Origin: Macrotis lagotis | Lineage: Eukaryota > Chordata > Mammalia > Peramelemorphia > Peramelidae | Assembly: GCF_037893015.1 (NCBI RefSeq) | Contig: NC_133665.1 | Span: forward strand, 194,490,146 to 194,554,145 | Direction: 5' to 3' | DNA length: 64,000 nucleotides | Shown: piece after piece, positions 36,801 through 48,800 of the stretch | Numbering within the stretch: the first letter of the stretch is position 1 | Layout: every line of letters begins with the position of its first letter | Notes under the pieces: model-generated | The model's input: only the letters and a program-made list of their open reading frames with translations | What the model was told of the DNA's origin: nothing | Databases searched by the model: none | Position numbers and translations under genes: made by a program

Positions 36801-39800
36801 AAATGTTGAAGCAATGAGACTTTTCCAGGTGGGGGTTGGCCTGGATGGGCTCAGCATCCTTTTCCAAATCTCATCCCAGGTCCTTTGACTCACAGCAGTT
36901 GGCTTTGCCAGCAAGGGCTACTCTGCCTTTCCAGTCCTAGATGAGATGAAGTATGGTGATCCATGTGGACAAGAGAAGGCCTCCCTGAAGAGTCCATGGC
37001 TCCTCTTTTAATGACTAAGAACAGGATGCACTCGCATAGATATATAGCTATTTCAAAAATTAATCAAGAAAAGTGCATGGAAACTTGGTCTATCCAAGAT
37101 AAGCAAGTAGACTCGGGTTGAACAAGAAATCCCAGTTCTTGAGTTTTACCCATAGTTCTTTATCCATAGAAGGAGAGGAGCATGAATTTTCAGGTCCAAG
37201 GAGTAAGTTTGACCCCAAAGGACTAAGTGGAAGTAGAATTCAGAGAATAAGAGAGTATGCCAGGGAGAAGGAGGATTCTTCCTTCCTCCATCATTTCTAG
37301 CCCTTGCGGAGAGATGGAGAAAGTAGAGAAAGCATAGAGCCAGACTTAGGCAGCTTGAGGCTTTACCATTGTCACACTTCTTTAGATTCTTCCTTCATAT
37401 GAGCGGTTTACTATTAGAAAGGAGCTTGAATTGTTCTCAGATGATGTGATTTCCTTGGTTTTTTACCTCCCATTTTTCCCCATAATCCCATGGCCTTCCT
37501 TGGAACCTTTTGAAGAATTTCACATTTCCCGGCCATGATTTCAAGACCTCTCCCGCTATGTCTTCCATTGTAAGGGACATGAGCACCCAAGGAGGGGAAA
37601 TAGGAAGGGACTGCATAAGTAGTGAGGACCCCCTCCTGGATCCGGCCCACCCCCCCGACCTCCTGTGTTTGAGCATGCCCCAAGGTAGACTGGAGAGCCC
37701 AGCTTGATGCTTCAGCCCAGGGGTGGCCATCCTTGGAGCTTCTCCTCTGGGGCCCTGAACACCTGCATGAGATACCCTTGAGATATCTTGCCTTCTTAAC
37801 ATGTCGGGTGATAAATGCGCCTCCCCAGTCTTTGTGCCTGCCTGCCGATAACATTGTGTTGTTAGATTGTATGCATTGGTGGTGGGACCCTCTTCCTGCA
37901 TGGGGTCGTTGCTTCCTCATCCCCATCCATGGCTTGACCAGCAAGGGACATTTGGACACTCTCTCCATGAAAAGTGTTGAACTGAACGTGCCTCAGTTTC
38001 CCCAGCTGACGGAAGCGCTAATCTTGTCACACTCAGCAACTGCGTGCAGAAATGTTACTGCAGGCCAAAGCGGGCTCAGCAGCACTCTTGCAAGATGTCA
38101 GAACTGTCCACCATTACTCTGTAAGTCTGCATGACCATGGCTGGTGGGGGGCAGTGGGAGGAGGAGGAGGGAGGTAGAGGCGCAGGCTACTGCTGCCAAC
38201 CCTGTGCTTGCCTCACCCCTGCTGGTCCCCGGAGCACGCGCCTACCACCCCTCCGCCCACCCATTGCACGTCCATGATCCGGGGTCTGTGCACCTGCTGG
38301 AGTCCCCAACTGGTTGGGTCAGGAAGGGAGGGAACCAGGAGGAAAGAAAAGGGGGGAGGGGTGATGGGGGAGGGGGAGTCAGCCTTGGAGGAATCAGGAA
38401 TCAGCAAACCTGTGGTCAAATCTTGGGAAGGTCTCAGTTTCCCCATGGGAAATTTCCTGAGGGGCTCATGTTAGAGGGGAATCTTTGGGTCTGGCTCATC
38501 CAGCTTCCTCCCTAGGCAAGAACCCCTTTTTTCAGAAGCCATCATGAGGGATGGGGGAGGGGGGAAGGAGGGCTCACCACAATTGAGAAGGGTCCAAGTC
38601 CAGTGGCTAGACAGCTCCGATTCCAGGATCATGTGAGACCCACAGAGGCCCAAGGGACCTATCCCAGAGCAAAGAGAAAAGCAGGGAGCAGAGCTCAGCC
38701 CTTAGAACTCTCTACCCAGGGCTTTGCTCTTATTGTCATCAAGTCCCCCCCCTTGGATGGTGCTCCAATCTCTCCAGCCTCTCCAATCAAGGCTTAGTAA
38801 CTTATTTTTTTATTTCACTTAAGTCATTGCCCAGCACCCCTGTCCTAGGCACTCGGGGCACAGACAGACAACCCACCACCCTTGGCTCTGATGCTAGGAG
38901 CACTCCTCCTAAGGGGTGTGGGAAATGGGGGGAGGGGGGCAGGAACAGGAAAGGCTTCACCAAGAAAGGAACCCTTGAAAGAAGACTGGGTGAGGATGGG
39001 GAGAGAGAAGGGGGTGAGTCTGAGAGATGACCAGGAGGAAGCCACAGAAATGGAAGCTGGCATACCAGATGTGGGGAACAAAGGCAGGCCTCTTGGTCTG
39101 GACCATAGAGTGATCAGAAAGCTAGCTGAGGGGCCTCTTGTGAAGGGCTTAGAAGCCAGAGGAATTTGTTCTCTCCTGGAGGCAATAGGGAGACATTGGA
39201 GCTGACAGAGGAGGGGAGTTGCAATCAGATTTACACTCAAGGAAAGTTATTTGGTGGCTGTGCCTAATCCCTCCTTCCAGTGTCTCTAGATGCTTGTTTC
39301 TAAGCTCAACTGCTCCCATGAATTTGTATCTCTGTCTCTCAACCTTCGGGTCAGTGATGTGGTCAAACTCCAGGCTGAAGTGCCCAGGGATCCTCCCCAC
39401 TCCTCATCCCCCAAGGATGTTCCCCTTTGTCTTTTGGGTTTCATAAGCTTCTTGGGGGCTGCTTGGGTACTACCTAGGCCAAGGGATTACAGACAATGAC
39501 TGTTTGAGAGCTCCCCCCCTCACCAGGGACTCAATTAACAAATATTTAAGGGCCTACTTTACCAGCAAAATTTATGGGAAAGTGGAGAATCTATTAAGGA
39601 GGAGGAATTCTGGGTCCCACAAGTTCAGCCAGTCAGTGTCTCCGGGCCAGGGAAGCCTGTGGCACAATGGGGGCTTTTTGTTAATCACTCTTAAAAGAAA
39701 GTCCCCTTGTCTTAGTCCTCTGATGCAAGGGCAGAGGGGGGGCAGGGTAGAGTGACAGTCTACCTTTTTTGTTTCTGGGCAACTTTTTAGGCTGACTAGG

Positions 39801-42800
39801 GATATACACATGAAAACACTCGTGTATGTATGTGTGTATGGACATATGTGTGTATGTTGTCCCTAATTTTTATTGGTGAGGGGCGCTTAAGTCTTGTTAG
39901 CCAGCTAGGTCATTGGGCTCATTAGGTAGGCGTCTCTCCTGCCACCTGGCCTCACTCCTGTGGCTTAAGCATTGTCTTTTTGGGCCCATGATTCTTTGAT
40001 TTGAAGATTTGATGTTGAGGAGTGTATGGGCATCAGCCACCCAGTGGGGAAGGAGACATGGCAAAGGGAGGAGGGAGGAGAGGAGAGAGTGCCCAGAAAG
40101 GGAAGTGGGGAGACAAACTCCCTCATTTTAACCCCTTGGCTCTGAAGTCTGAGACAGAGCCCCCTGGGGCCATGGAGAGGAGGCCCAAGCACTCAAGGGC
40201 ATGAGGTGTCCTGAGGGGCAGAGGGCAGGGTCTCCCCCTCACAGCCAGCAGGGGCTCATTTCCCTTCCAATGAAAGGTTTTTACCTAGTTCTGAGACTTT
40301 CTCTTTCCTGCCTAGAAGCCAAAAACTTGGGACAAGACTTGTCAACCCAGACCTACTCAGCCATCACCCCTTCTGCTGGGGCCTGTCGGTGGAGATGGGG
40401 GAAGTGGGGAGAGAGCTCCAAAGCATCAATCTGGGCCAGGGGGAATATCCTTTCTCTACTCTTCATCCACCTCTTGCTACATTTCCATCTCAGATTTGCT
40501 TTACATATCCATATCCAGCCTCTCCTCAGGAAGGCTGGGGAAGTCATAGAGTCAACAGTTGATAACTGAGAAGAGTCCCATGATGGGCTCTGGAGACAGG
40601 GATATGACCTTTGCCTTAAGTTGAATGGGGAAGATATGTGCCCATTTTGACCTGATGGGGAGATATGGAGCCCACCCTTGGGTAGCTCCCATCTGAGGAG
40701 GTAGACACAGCCACTAAGGAACATCTTGGGCAAGTGGCATCTTTATCAAACTTAGAGATGAGCAAAGCTGAGGGGAAAATGACCTTGGTTTTGTGAGGCT
40801 GGAACTTAGAAGGGGAAACATAGTAGGAATACATCTAGTCTTACACTTGGACTCAAGAAATCAGCTTCACGAGATAAGGAAGTCTAGTCTGAAAGGAGGT
40901 TGTCTGAGAAAGGCCTGGGGGAGGGGGGTTCCATGGACCAAAAGCTCAACAGGAATGTGAGAGGGCTGCCAACTAAGCCAGTGAGATCCTGGGCTGCATT
41001 AGGATAGAGTGGAACAGGAGAGAGAGATGACCCCTGGAGGCTGGGACTCAATTTGGGGTGGTTAGGGAGGGTAGGAATAGCTGTAGAACAGCCAGAGGAG
41101 ACAACTAGGAGGGAGCTCATAAGTCCGTGTTGTCTGAGAGCTGATTATAGGAACTCCCGGGGGCAGCTAGGTGGCGCAGTGGCTAGAGTACCAACCCTGG
41201 AGTCAGGAGGACCTGAGTTCAAATCTGTCCTCAGACACTTAATAATGACCTTGGGCAAGTCACTTAACCCCATCACCTTACAAACCCCCCCAAAAAAATA
41301 CTCCTGGAGGAGGGGAGCAGTTTGGGGAGAGACAGGGAAGCCGGAAAAGGATAGGATAGATAGATCAAGTATCAGTAGGTAAGGGGAAGGAGAAGCCTTG
41401 TTCTGCTTGGCTCCAGAAGTAGAAGGAAAAGACTGTAGAGAAACTTCTTGACAAAGAGTGCTGTCCCCAAGAGGGTTGGATCATTGGGAGGCAGTAAGAT
41501 CCCCACCACAGGGGGTCTTTAGGCAGAAGCTGGATAGCTCTTTGTGAGGGTTGTATACACGATGTATTTCATCATTATCATCATCACCATGGTCATCACT
41601 ACCATCACTATCATCTCATCATCATCATCATCATCGCCACCTCCATCACTGATGTTGAAATCATTGTCACCCTCACCGTGGTCTTCACCATCATCATCAT
41701 CAGGACCATCATCAATATGTCATCACCTTTGTCATTTATCACCATCACCATCGCCTTCATCATTGCTGCCATCACCGTTATTATTGTAACTCATCTGCAT
41801 AGCACCTGAAAAATGTTTGACCTTCCCAACCATAGCAACTGTCATATGCTAGGGATTTTCCAATCATACCCTCTTTTAATCCAAGTTGCCATTCTGAGAG
41901 GTAGTGTGGCCAATGGGAAAAAAGCCCTGGGGTCTGGGGTTCGAATAACAGCTTTGCTAGTTACTGACTGTATGGCTTTTGGCAAGTCATTGCCTATATC
42001 TGGGCCTCAGGTCCCCTGCTAAATGAAGAGATTGTATTAAATGTTCTCTAAGGTTCCTTCCAGCTCTAAGTCTATTGCCCTCTATGCTCTCACTTGTGAT
42101 TTCCAATTTCCCTTTGGAGGCATGTTCCTGTCTCCCAAGACTCTAGTCAAAACTATCTCCCTAGTGTCTATTCTAAAACCTTCATGCTTCATCATAGAAG
42201 TCATTGCCTCTCATTGTATCTCCAGTAAAGTTTTGCACTTCTGCACCCCCAATCCATACTATCTCTTTCCCTCTTCCCACCCACAGCCTTCTCTTGCCCA
42301 AGTGAAGAATCCCCAATTCTTCTTGCCTTTCTTCAGCCATCTTCTCCGCTCCCCCTCAGATCCTCCAGGCAGCCTCTACAGGCCTTCACTGAATGCACAT
42401 TTCCCAATGCTCATTGGGAATATACTTCCCAATTCAGCTTTAAACAAGTCCAACACGCTGACATCTAGATAACCAGATACAGAAAAAGGATGAGGCCAAG
42501 ATATTCAGAGTGTCTGAAGGTCAGGACCTGAGGATCCATAGAAAACACAGACTATTTCTCATTTTAGTGGGGATAGATTATGATGCACAAATATTCTTTA
42601 CTTTATAGAAGACTCTTCCCCTTCATCCAAGGATTCTCCATTGTACCCAGGGAATTCTCCACAGCTTTCCCAGGGATATCGGGTTCTACTCATGCATTTA
42701 TAAATCCCACTGTCTTGGACTCATGGTAATGAAGAGAAGAGAGGGACATAGGCACAAAACTGCCTCCTTCCCTTCTCTGAAAGCATCCTTGGAGAATCAG

Positions 42801-45800
42801 GCTATGTCCTCTCCCCTCTGACCTGAAGTCTAAGGGGGGAAAGGGTGGTGCAGGCCAGCAGGGTGTTTCTACCTGGCATGGGCTTCAAAGGGAGGCAGAA
42901 GATGCCTCTGTCTTTGTCTGTACATATGGGTCTGGGTGGGAATGCCCAGAAAGGTCCCCCATCAGCTGGGGCTACAGCCCCCAACCTAGGAGCCCAAACC
43001 AGCTGGGTCTGCTTTCTCTTGGCAGGAGGCTGGCCCGCTCCACGCTGCTACTCATCCCACTCTTTGGAATCCACTACACGGTGTTTGCCTTCTCACCGGA
43101 GAACGTCAGCAAGAGGGAGAGACTCGTGTTTGAGCTGGGATTGGGCTCCTTCCAGGTATGGGAAGGGGAATCAGAAGAGCAGGTTCTACTCCCATCTCCG
43201 CTGCCAACTTCTGTGTGGCCTTGATCATGTGCCTACTCTGTGTACTACGTAGACAAAGAAAGGCCAAAGACAGCCCCCAACCTCAAGCAGCTTACAGTCC
43301 AATAGGAGAGACAACAAGTAATCAGTGGGTGCAAACAAGATTCTGGTGAGATGAATGAAGATTGCCAGCAGAGGGAGGGCACCCAAGTTAAGGGGGCTCC
43401 CAAAAGGCCTCCTATAAGAGCTGGGATTTAAAGGAAACTAGGGAAGTCAGTGGTCAGAGCAGGCAAGGGAGAGTCTTCTGGGCTTGGGGGCTGCTAGAGA
43501 AAATGTCTGGAGCCCAGAGATGGAAAGTCTTGTTCTGGGACCACCTGGAAGACCATGGTCACAGGACTTTTGTACAAGGGATAAGGGAGATGTCAGAAGA
43601 TGGAAAGAGGCAGGGTATGGAGGGCCCTGAATGCCAAACAGAATTTCACTGACTCTCTGAAGCTTAGCTTCCTTAAATGAAGGGCTGGTTCATATGGTCT
43701 CTAAGATCCCCCTCAACCCCAGGGCTCTGGGATTGTGGAAGGAGGGACAAGACCTCCTGGGAAAGTCTTCTGCCTTCTGTCCCCTTACAGAGGACACTGT
43801 AAATGATGAAAGGAAGAGGGAGTGATGGCCAAATCACATAAAACAACCTACGACTTCCCCTGACTCCAACCCTCCTGCCATCCGCACCCCATTATCCCTC
43901 AGGCTCCCAGGCTGCATCAGGGTCTCCCAAAGAGCCATGTCCACATGGACTTTCTGGCTGTCTTCTTAGCCATCACTTTTCAGAAAGAAACTAGTTGTCC
44001 CTTCCCGGAGGGAGATTCTACAAACCCTGGTCCTGGACCATGCGCATTCTGGCTCCTCCTCTGCTCACATTTGCATTGATGGACCTCAGTAGCAATAGAA
44101 ACGCTGACCAGGTTTGGAAGACTTTGTTGAGTTCTGGATGGATTATATCAATTCTTCACCCAACTGGCTGAAAAGCTGCAACTTCTTGCTAGGAGTCTTC
44201 TGGATTATTCCCAAAAGCAGGAAGAGGCTTGAGGCAGGAAGCCCGGAAAGCAGCTATTGCCATAGTCCAGGTAGAAGGAAGGGCCTGCGGACCTGGACCA
44301 GAGTGAGGTCAGGGTTGGGGGAGAGAAGGAGGTGGGTAGAAGAGATGATGTTCCAGAGGCAAAATCCGGAAGAGATGGTCTGGAACAGAAATCTACCAGA
44401 TGTTCCAGAACTGAAATCTGCCAGACATGTTCTGGAACTGAGGTGAAATCAGCAAGAGATCCAACAACCATGAAAGCCTCAGGCCTTGGCACCATATTGA
44501 ATATGAAGGATCAGAGAGTGAGGAGTCTAGGGTCAGGTTGGGGAGCCGAGAGACTGGAAAATGGTGGTGTCCTCAAACTGTAAGAGTGAAGACAGATGGT
44601 GGAGAGGGTTGGAGGTGGGGAATAATGAGTTCTGCATTGGACCCATTGTGCGTTAGATGTCACAGGGACATCCAGTTTGAGATGTCTGAAAGGTAGTTGG
44701 ATATGCATGATTAAAGATAAGTAAACTAGTTAGAGGTAGACAGAACTGAGAAATCCCAACATAGAGATGATGTCAAGATCATCAAGTGAAGTAGGGGAGA
44801 GAGAGAACAAAGGAGGGGACCCAGGACATACCCGAACAACTACAATTAATAGGGCATGATCCAGTGGAGGATCCAGGAAAGGAGACAGAGAAGAAGTTGT
44901 CAGAGAGTGACCAATGTCCAAGGCTTGAGTAGAATGAGGGTTGAGGAAAAAGTCATAAGATTTGACCACTAAGAGATTAGCAACTTCAGAAGTTTCAGTT
45001 GAATGATGTAGTCAGAAGCCAGAATGTAGACTGAATAGGTGGGAGGAAAGGAACACCAATTTTACACACTTCTCAAGTTTTGCCACAAAATAGAAGAGAG
45101 ATTATAACTAGTGAGGATGAATGGTTCAAATAGGTTTTTTAAGACAATGAAGAAACACAGGAATGTTTGGAGGTAAAAGGGAAGCAACCAGTAGATAAGG
45201 AGAAATTGAAGATGTTAGGAAGTGGGAATAATTGGTTCTTGTCCTTCATTATTGAAGACCACCAAAATGACATCACTATGTTTGAGACAAATGACAGTGT
45301 GTCCGACTGAGGCTGATCAGGAGAAAGTGGGAATGATAGACTGGGGGGGGGTCTGCAGAGAAGACAGGGATCACTATAGAGAGAATGTAATTTAATTAAT
45401 AACAAGAATATCTAATATTTACATAGCACCAACTATGTGCCAGACATGCGCCAAGCCCTTTGTAATTACGGCCTTATTTGATCCTCACAACAGCCCTGGG
45501 AGGCTGGCACTATTATTATCCTTCACAGATGAGGAAATTAAAGCAAATAAAGGTTAAGTCATGTTCCCAGGGTCGCACAGCTAATAAGTGTCTGAGAATG
45601 GAGAGGAATTCGGGTCTTGACATCTTTGTGGGAGACGGAAGTTAAAGAGAAGATAATGCCAGAAGGCAGCTGGGTGCAATGAGATTAGGAGAAACAGGAG
45701 CTCTTGGCAAATGGCCTCATTTTTTTCAGTGAACATTAGGCAAGGTTCTTGGCTGAGGTGAGGAAGGAGGAGGAGTCATGGGAAGTTTGACAAGAGAGGA

Positions 45801-48800
45801 TTGGAAGAGCTTCTGTGGCTCTTGGGATAGGGAAACAACTTGCAGCAGTAAAGGCCCAGCTGAGATTCTGTGATACAGATTTGGAGTGGATCCAGTTGGG
45901 ACAGTCTTCTCCAGTTTCATTCAGCAGCACACGAGTCGAGGCAGAGGATGGCAGGGGTGGTGCAAGACTAGTGTCATTTGGTGCCAGGGCACAAGGGACT
46001 CAAGAGAAGAGGGAAGTCGGGGTCATCTTGAAAGGCTTTGGGAGCCATTTCACCAAGATGATTCACTAAGATGGGGCCTGTTGTGACAATGAGAATCAAT
46101 CCGTGGGGAAAGAGGAGCCAGAAGAGAGGGAAGAGATCCCTCCCCAAGACTGAGATCTGGATGTAGAAAACAGAGCAGATGGGCAAGGGCTGTTGTGGAA
46201 CAAGTGAATGATGGTGACAGCAGCAGCACAGGGAGCAGGCAGTGTCCCCCTGTGACACGGGGAAGGGGCTGCTTCTACTTATGCCACCTTTGAGTAATGT
46301 TTTGCCTCTCTTCTCCCTACTCTGCTCCCTCCCTTCTATATCTCCTCTCTTGCCAGGGGTTCGTGGTGGCTGTCCTCTACTGCTTCCTGAATGGGGAGGT
46401 AAGTTCTGGCTTTCTGCTCACCAGTTGTCTTTGCCAAAGGTGGGTGTGGGGGGTGAGCCCCCACAGCCTGGCCCTACTTCTAAAGTGGCCCCTCCTCCCT
46501 GTAGCTGCCACACTTCTGGAGCTCTGCCCTTAGAGGCTTCTTCTGTGGGTCTAAAGCTTTTCTTCCTGACAGAGTTGAGCACCTTGGACCTCTGAGAGGG
46601 ACCACCCACAAAGCTAGCCAGTCCCCAGAATTGAGTGGGACCGAGACCCTGGGGGTAGAGGAAGTGGGTCATGGAGATGGCAAGAAACCCATTTACACAG
46701 TGCCCAAGAAAACATTCCAAATTGAGCTGGTGTCATGAGGGAGCCAGTGGACTGGGTGGAAGGGGTACAAGGAGCCCTCAGTTAATGGCACCAAGCGTCC
46801 TGTTCAGGACCTCCCTGGGGACAAGGCCAGCAGGGCTTCTCACTGCAGGGTCAAGCCCTGGCTTCCTTTGTCTTTGATCTCAGCTTTCTATCTCTTGGGA
46901 AAGAAGTGGGAGAGTGGGAGAGAAAAGGGACCACCATAGCACCAAGCAAAACTACAAAGCAAGGTGGGGAAGGAGTGGGCAAGGCCCCAGTTTTGGTGGC
47001 CCACACACACAAAATCACCTTCCAAACTCAAAAAGCCATGACTAATTCTTTGCTGAATCATTTAGTCAACGTTTTCTGGATCACCTGTGGCCTGGTCCTG
47101 TTCTGGCACAGTGGGGAGAAGGAAAGACACACACTACTTGAGGAAGCTCTTTGAGTAGCTAGAATGCATTCAGAGAATAAGGATCCCACTGGGGAGGTGG
47201 GATGGTGGAGGACCCAAAATCCTGCCACATGATTGGCTGAAAGTACTGAAAATGGCTATCTTAAAAAGTCCAAAGGTAGGCCTAGATGGCTGTAGATGGA
47301 GAAGCGTACATCGTGGACTCCCATAACGTGCATCCCTGCTTTCAGCCAGTCATCCATCAGTAGGATCAGAGAAAGTGGGTGACACGTGTGGGATGGAAAG
47401 GCTGGAAGTTCAGAGGCCAGGGCTTACAGGGAGTTAGTGAAATGTCTGACCCTAGGGGCAAGCCTGGGGAGGAGTGAAAGTGAATGCAAAACAGGTTGGT
47501 TAGGCTGGAAGAAAAGAAGGGATCACGGGCTCTGAAAGTTCTGGTGATAGTTAAGAACGGGCAATGTAGGGATGAGGGCAGTGGAGAGTTGGCAAGATGG
47601 GAGATGCTGGAAGTTCAAGGCCCAAGAGACAGTGAGATCTAGAGGATGAACCTCCTGGTGCAGGGTGGAGTAGATCAACTCTAGGGCTTATTCTGGTAGA
47701 CAGACTTCAAGGCATTTGAAGCCACTTTTTCAACAGAATCTCCCTTTCTCTTCCTCCTGGATTTATTGGCAATATACAGGAATGCTGATGATCTGTGTAC
47801 ATTTATATCCTGTGATTAATGAATTGTTTCAATTAATCTTTAACTCATTAAAGTAAGATACAGGTCATGGTAGATGAAGGTCTTGGGGAATGTTGGTCAT
47901 GGGAGATAAAGGATTCATGGGCGTTCAAGGAACTCTGAGGACATGGGTTTAGAAGGATCACCAAATTGGACACTGAAGTTTCCAAGGCTGATAGCAAGAG
48001 ATGTGGAGAGGAGGGCCTTGATTCAAGGGTCAAAGTCATGGAGAAAAGTGGGGATGATCAAAAAGGTTGGTCAGCTGATAGTGATTCAGGGTGCTTCAGT
48101 CAGATGGCAAGATATTCCAAGGAAAGGATGTCGAATGATGGTAGAGAGAGACTCTAGAAGGGATTAATTAAGGTGCCCCCCCCACTCCTACTGTCAAACC
48201 TGATATGCAGCGTGCCAGTCAGCATTAGAGAAGATTGTCAGAAACATGGGGTCCTCTTGGAAAAGGGAGGGGGAGGAGGAGGAGGAGATCCCAGATAAAG
48301 GGAATTCTGAGAAACAGTCTTACCTGGAGCAGAGAAAGGAGCGGAGGCTGGAGAGAGAGGGCAGGACCAGGCATTCTAAGCTAAAGGCCTCAGCCAATAG
48401 GAAAGCTCCCAGAGGGTCTTGCTGGGCAGAGTTGTGCTGTGAAAACTTTTTTGAGCTCCTGGAAGACCTGGTTTCAAGGGGCAGGAGGGACCCCACTCAC
48501 TCTCCTCTTGCTCCAGGGGCCTCCAGGCCTCCTAGCCCCCAGTCCAGGGCCATGGAGGCCAGACTATTTCTCCATTCTTGGCGCTAAGCCGGTGGGCTCC
48601 AGGCTGGGCTTTCAGCACGGAGGTAAGCAGCAAGGTCCATAAAGAAATGACCTTTTGAAGTTTCTCCCTAAAGGTGCAATCAGAAATAAAGAGAAAATGG
48701 CGGAGCTGGAAAGTCAACCGCTACTTTGCTGTGGACTTCAAGCACCGGCATCCATCCCTGGCCAGCAGCGGGGTGAATGGAGGCACCCAGCTGTCCATCC

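Larger units (their letters stand above)
20619..38036 (+). other. ADCYAP1R1: Large intron before the hop exon
   Basis: A 17.4-kb intron. CR1/L3-like remnants at about 21160-21560, CA array 21733-21871, L2-like 22230-22520, MIR-like 22540-22675, GA arrays 22675-22842 and 24207-24546, GGA tract 25510-25610, antisense CR1/L3 26405-29130, SINE 28319-28470, unclassified AT-rich sequence 29130-32450, CA-rich 32462-32565, MIR-like 32975-33060 and 33425-33545, purine tract 33655-33740, MAR1-like 34022-34272, sense CR1/L3 35620-36870. The known hip cassette exon was not recognised. Confidence 0.6.
38121..43025 (+). other. ADCYAP1R1: Intron after the hop exon
   Basis: Contains diverged ancient repeat at about 38955-39235, a TGTGTATG run at 39820-39858, SINE 41159-41300, an ATC array 41565-41790 and a MIR3/THER-like piece 41893-42068. 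The stretch 42070-42800 shows nothing I can classify. Confidence 0.65.

Noticed and set aside
37414..37968. 184-codon minus-strand frame upstream of hop
   Set aside because: No recognisable motif, no initiation or splice context, and an overlapping frame of similar length on the same strand.
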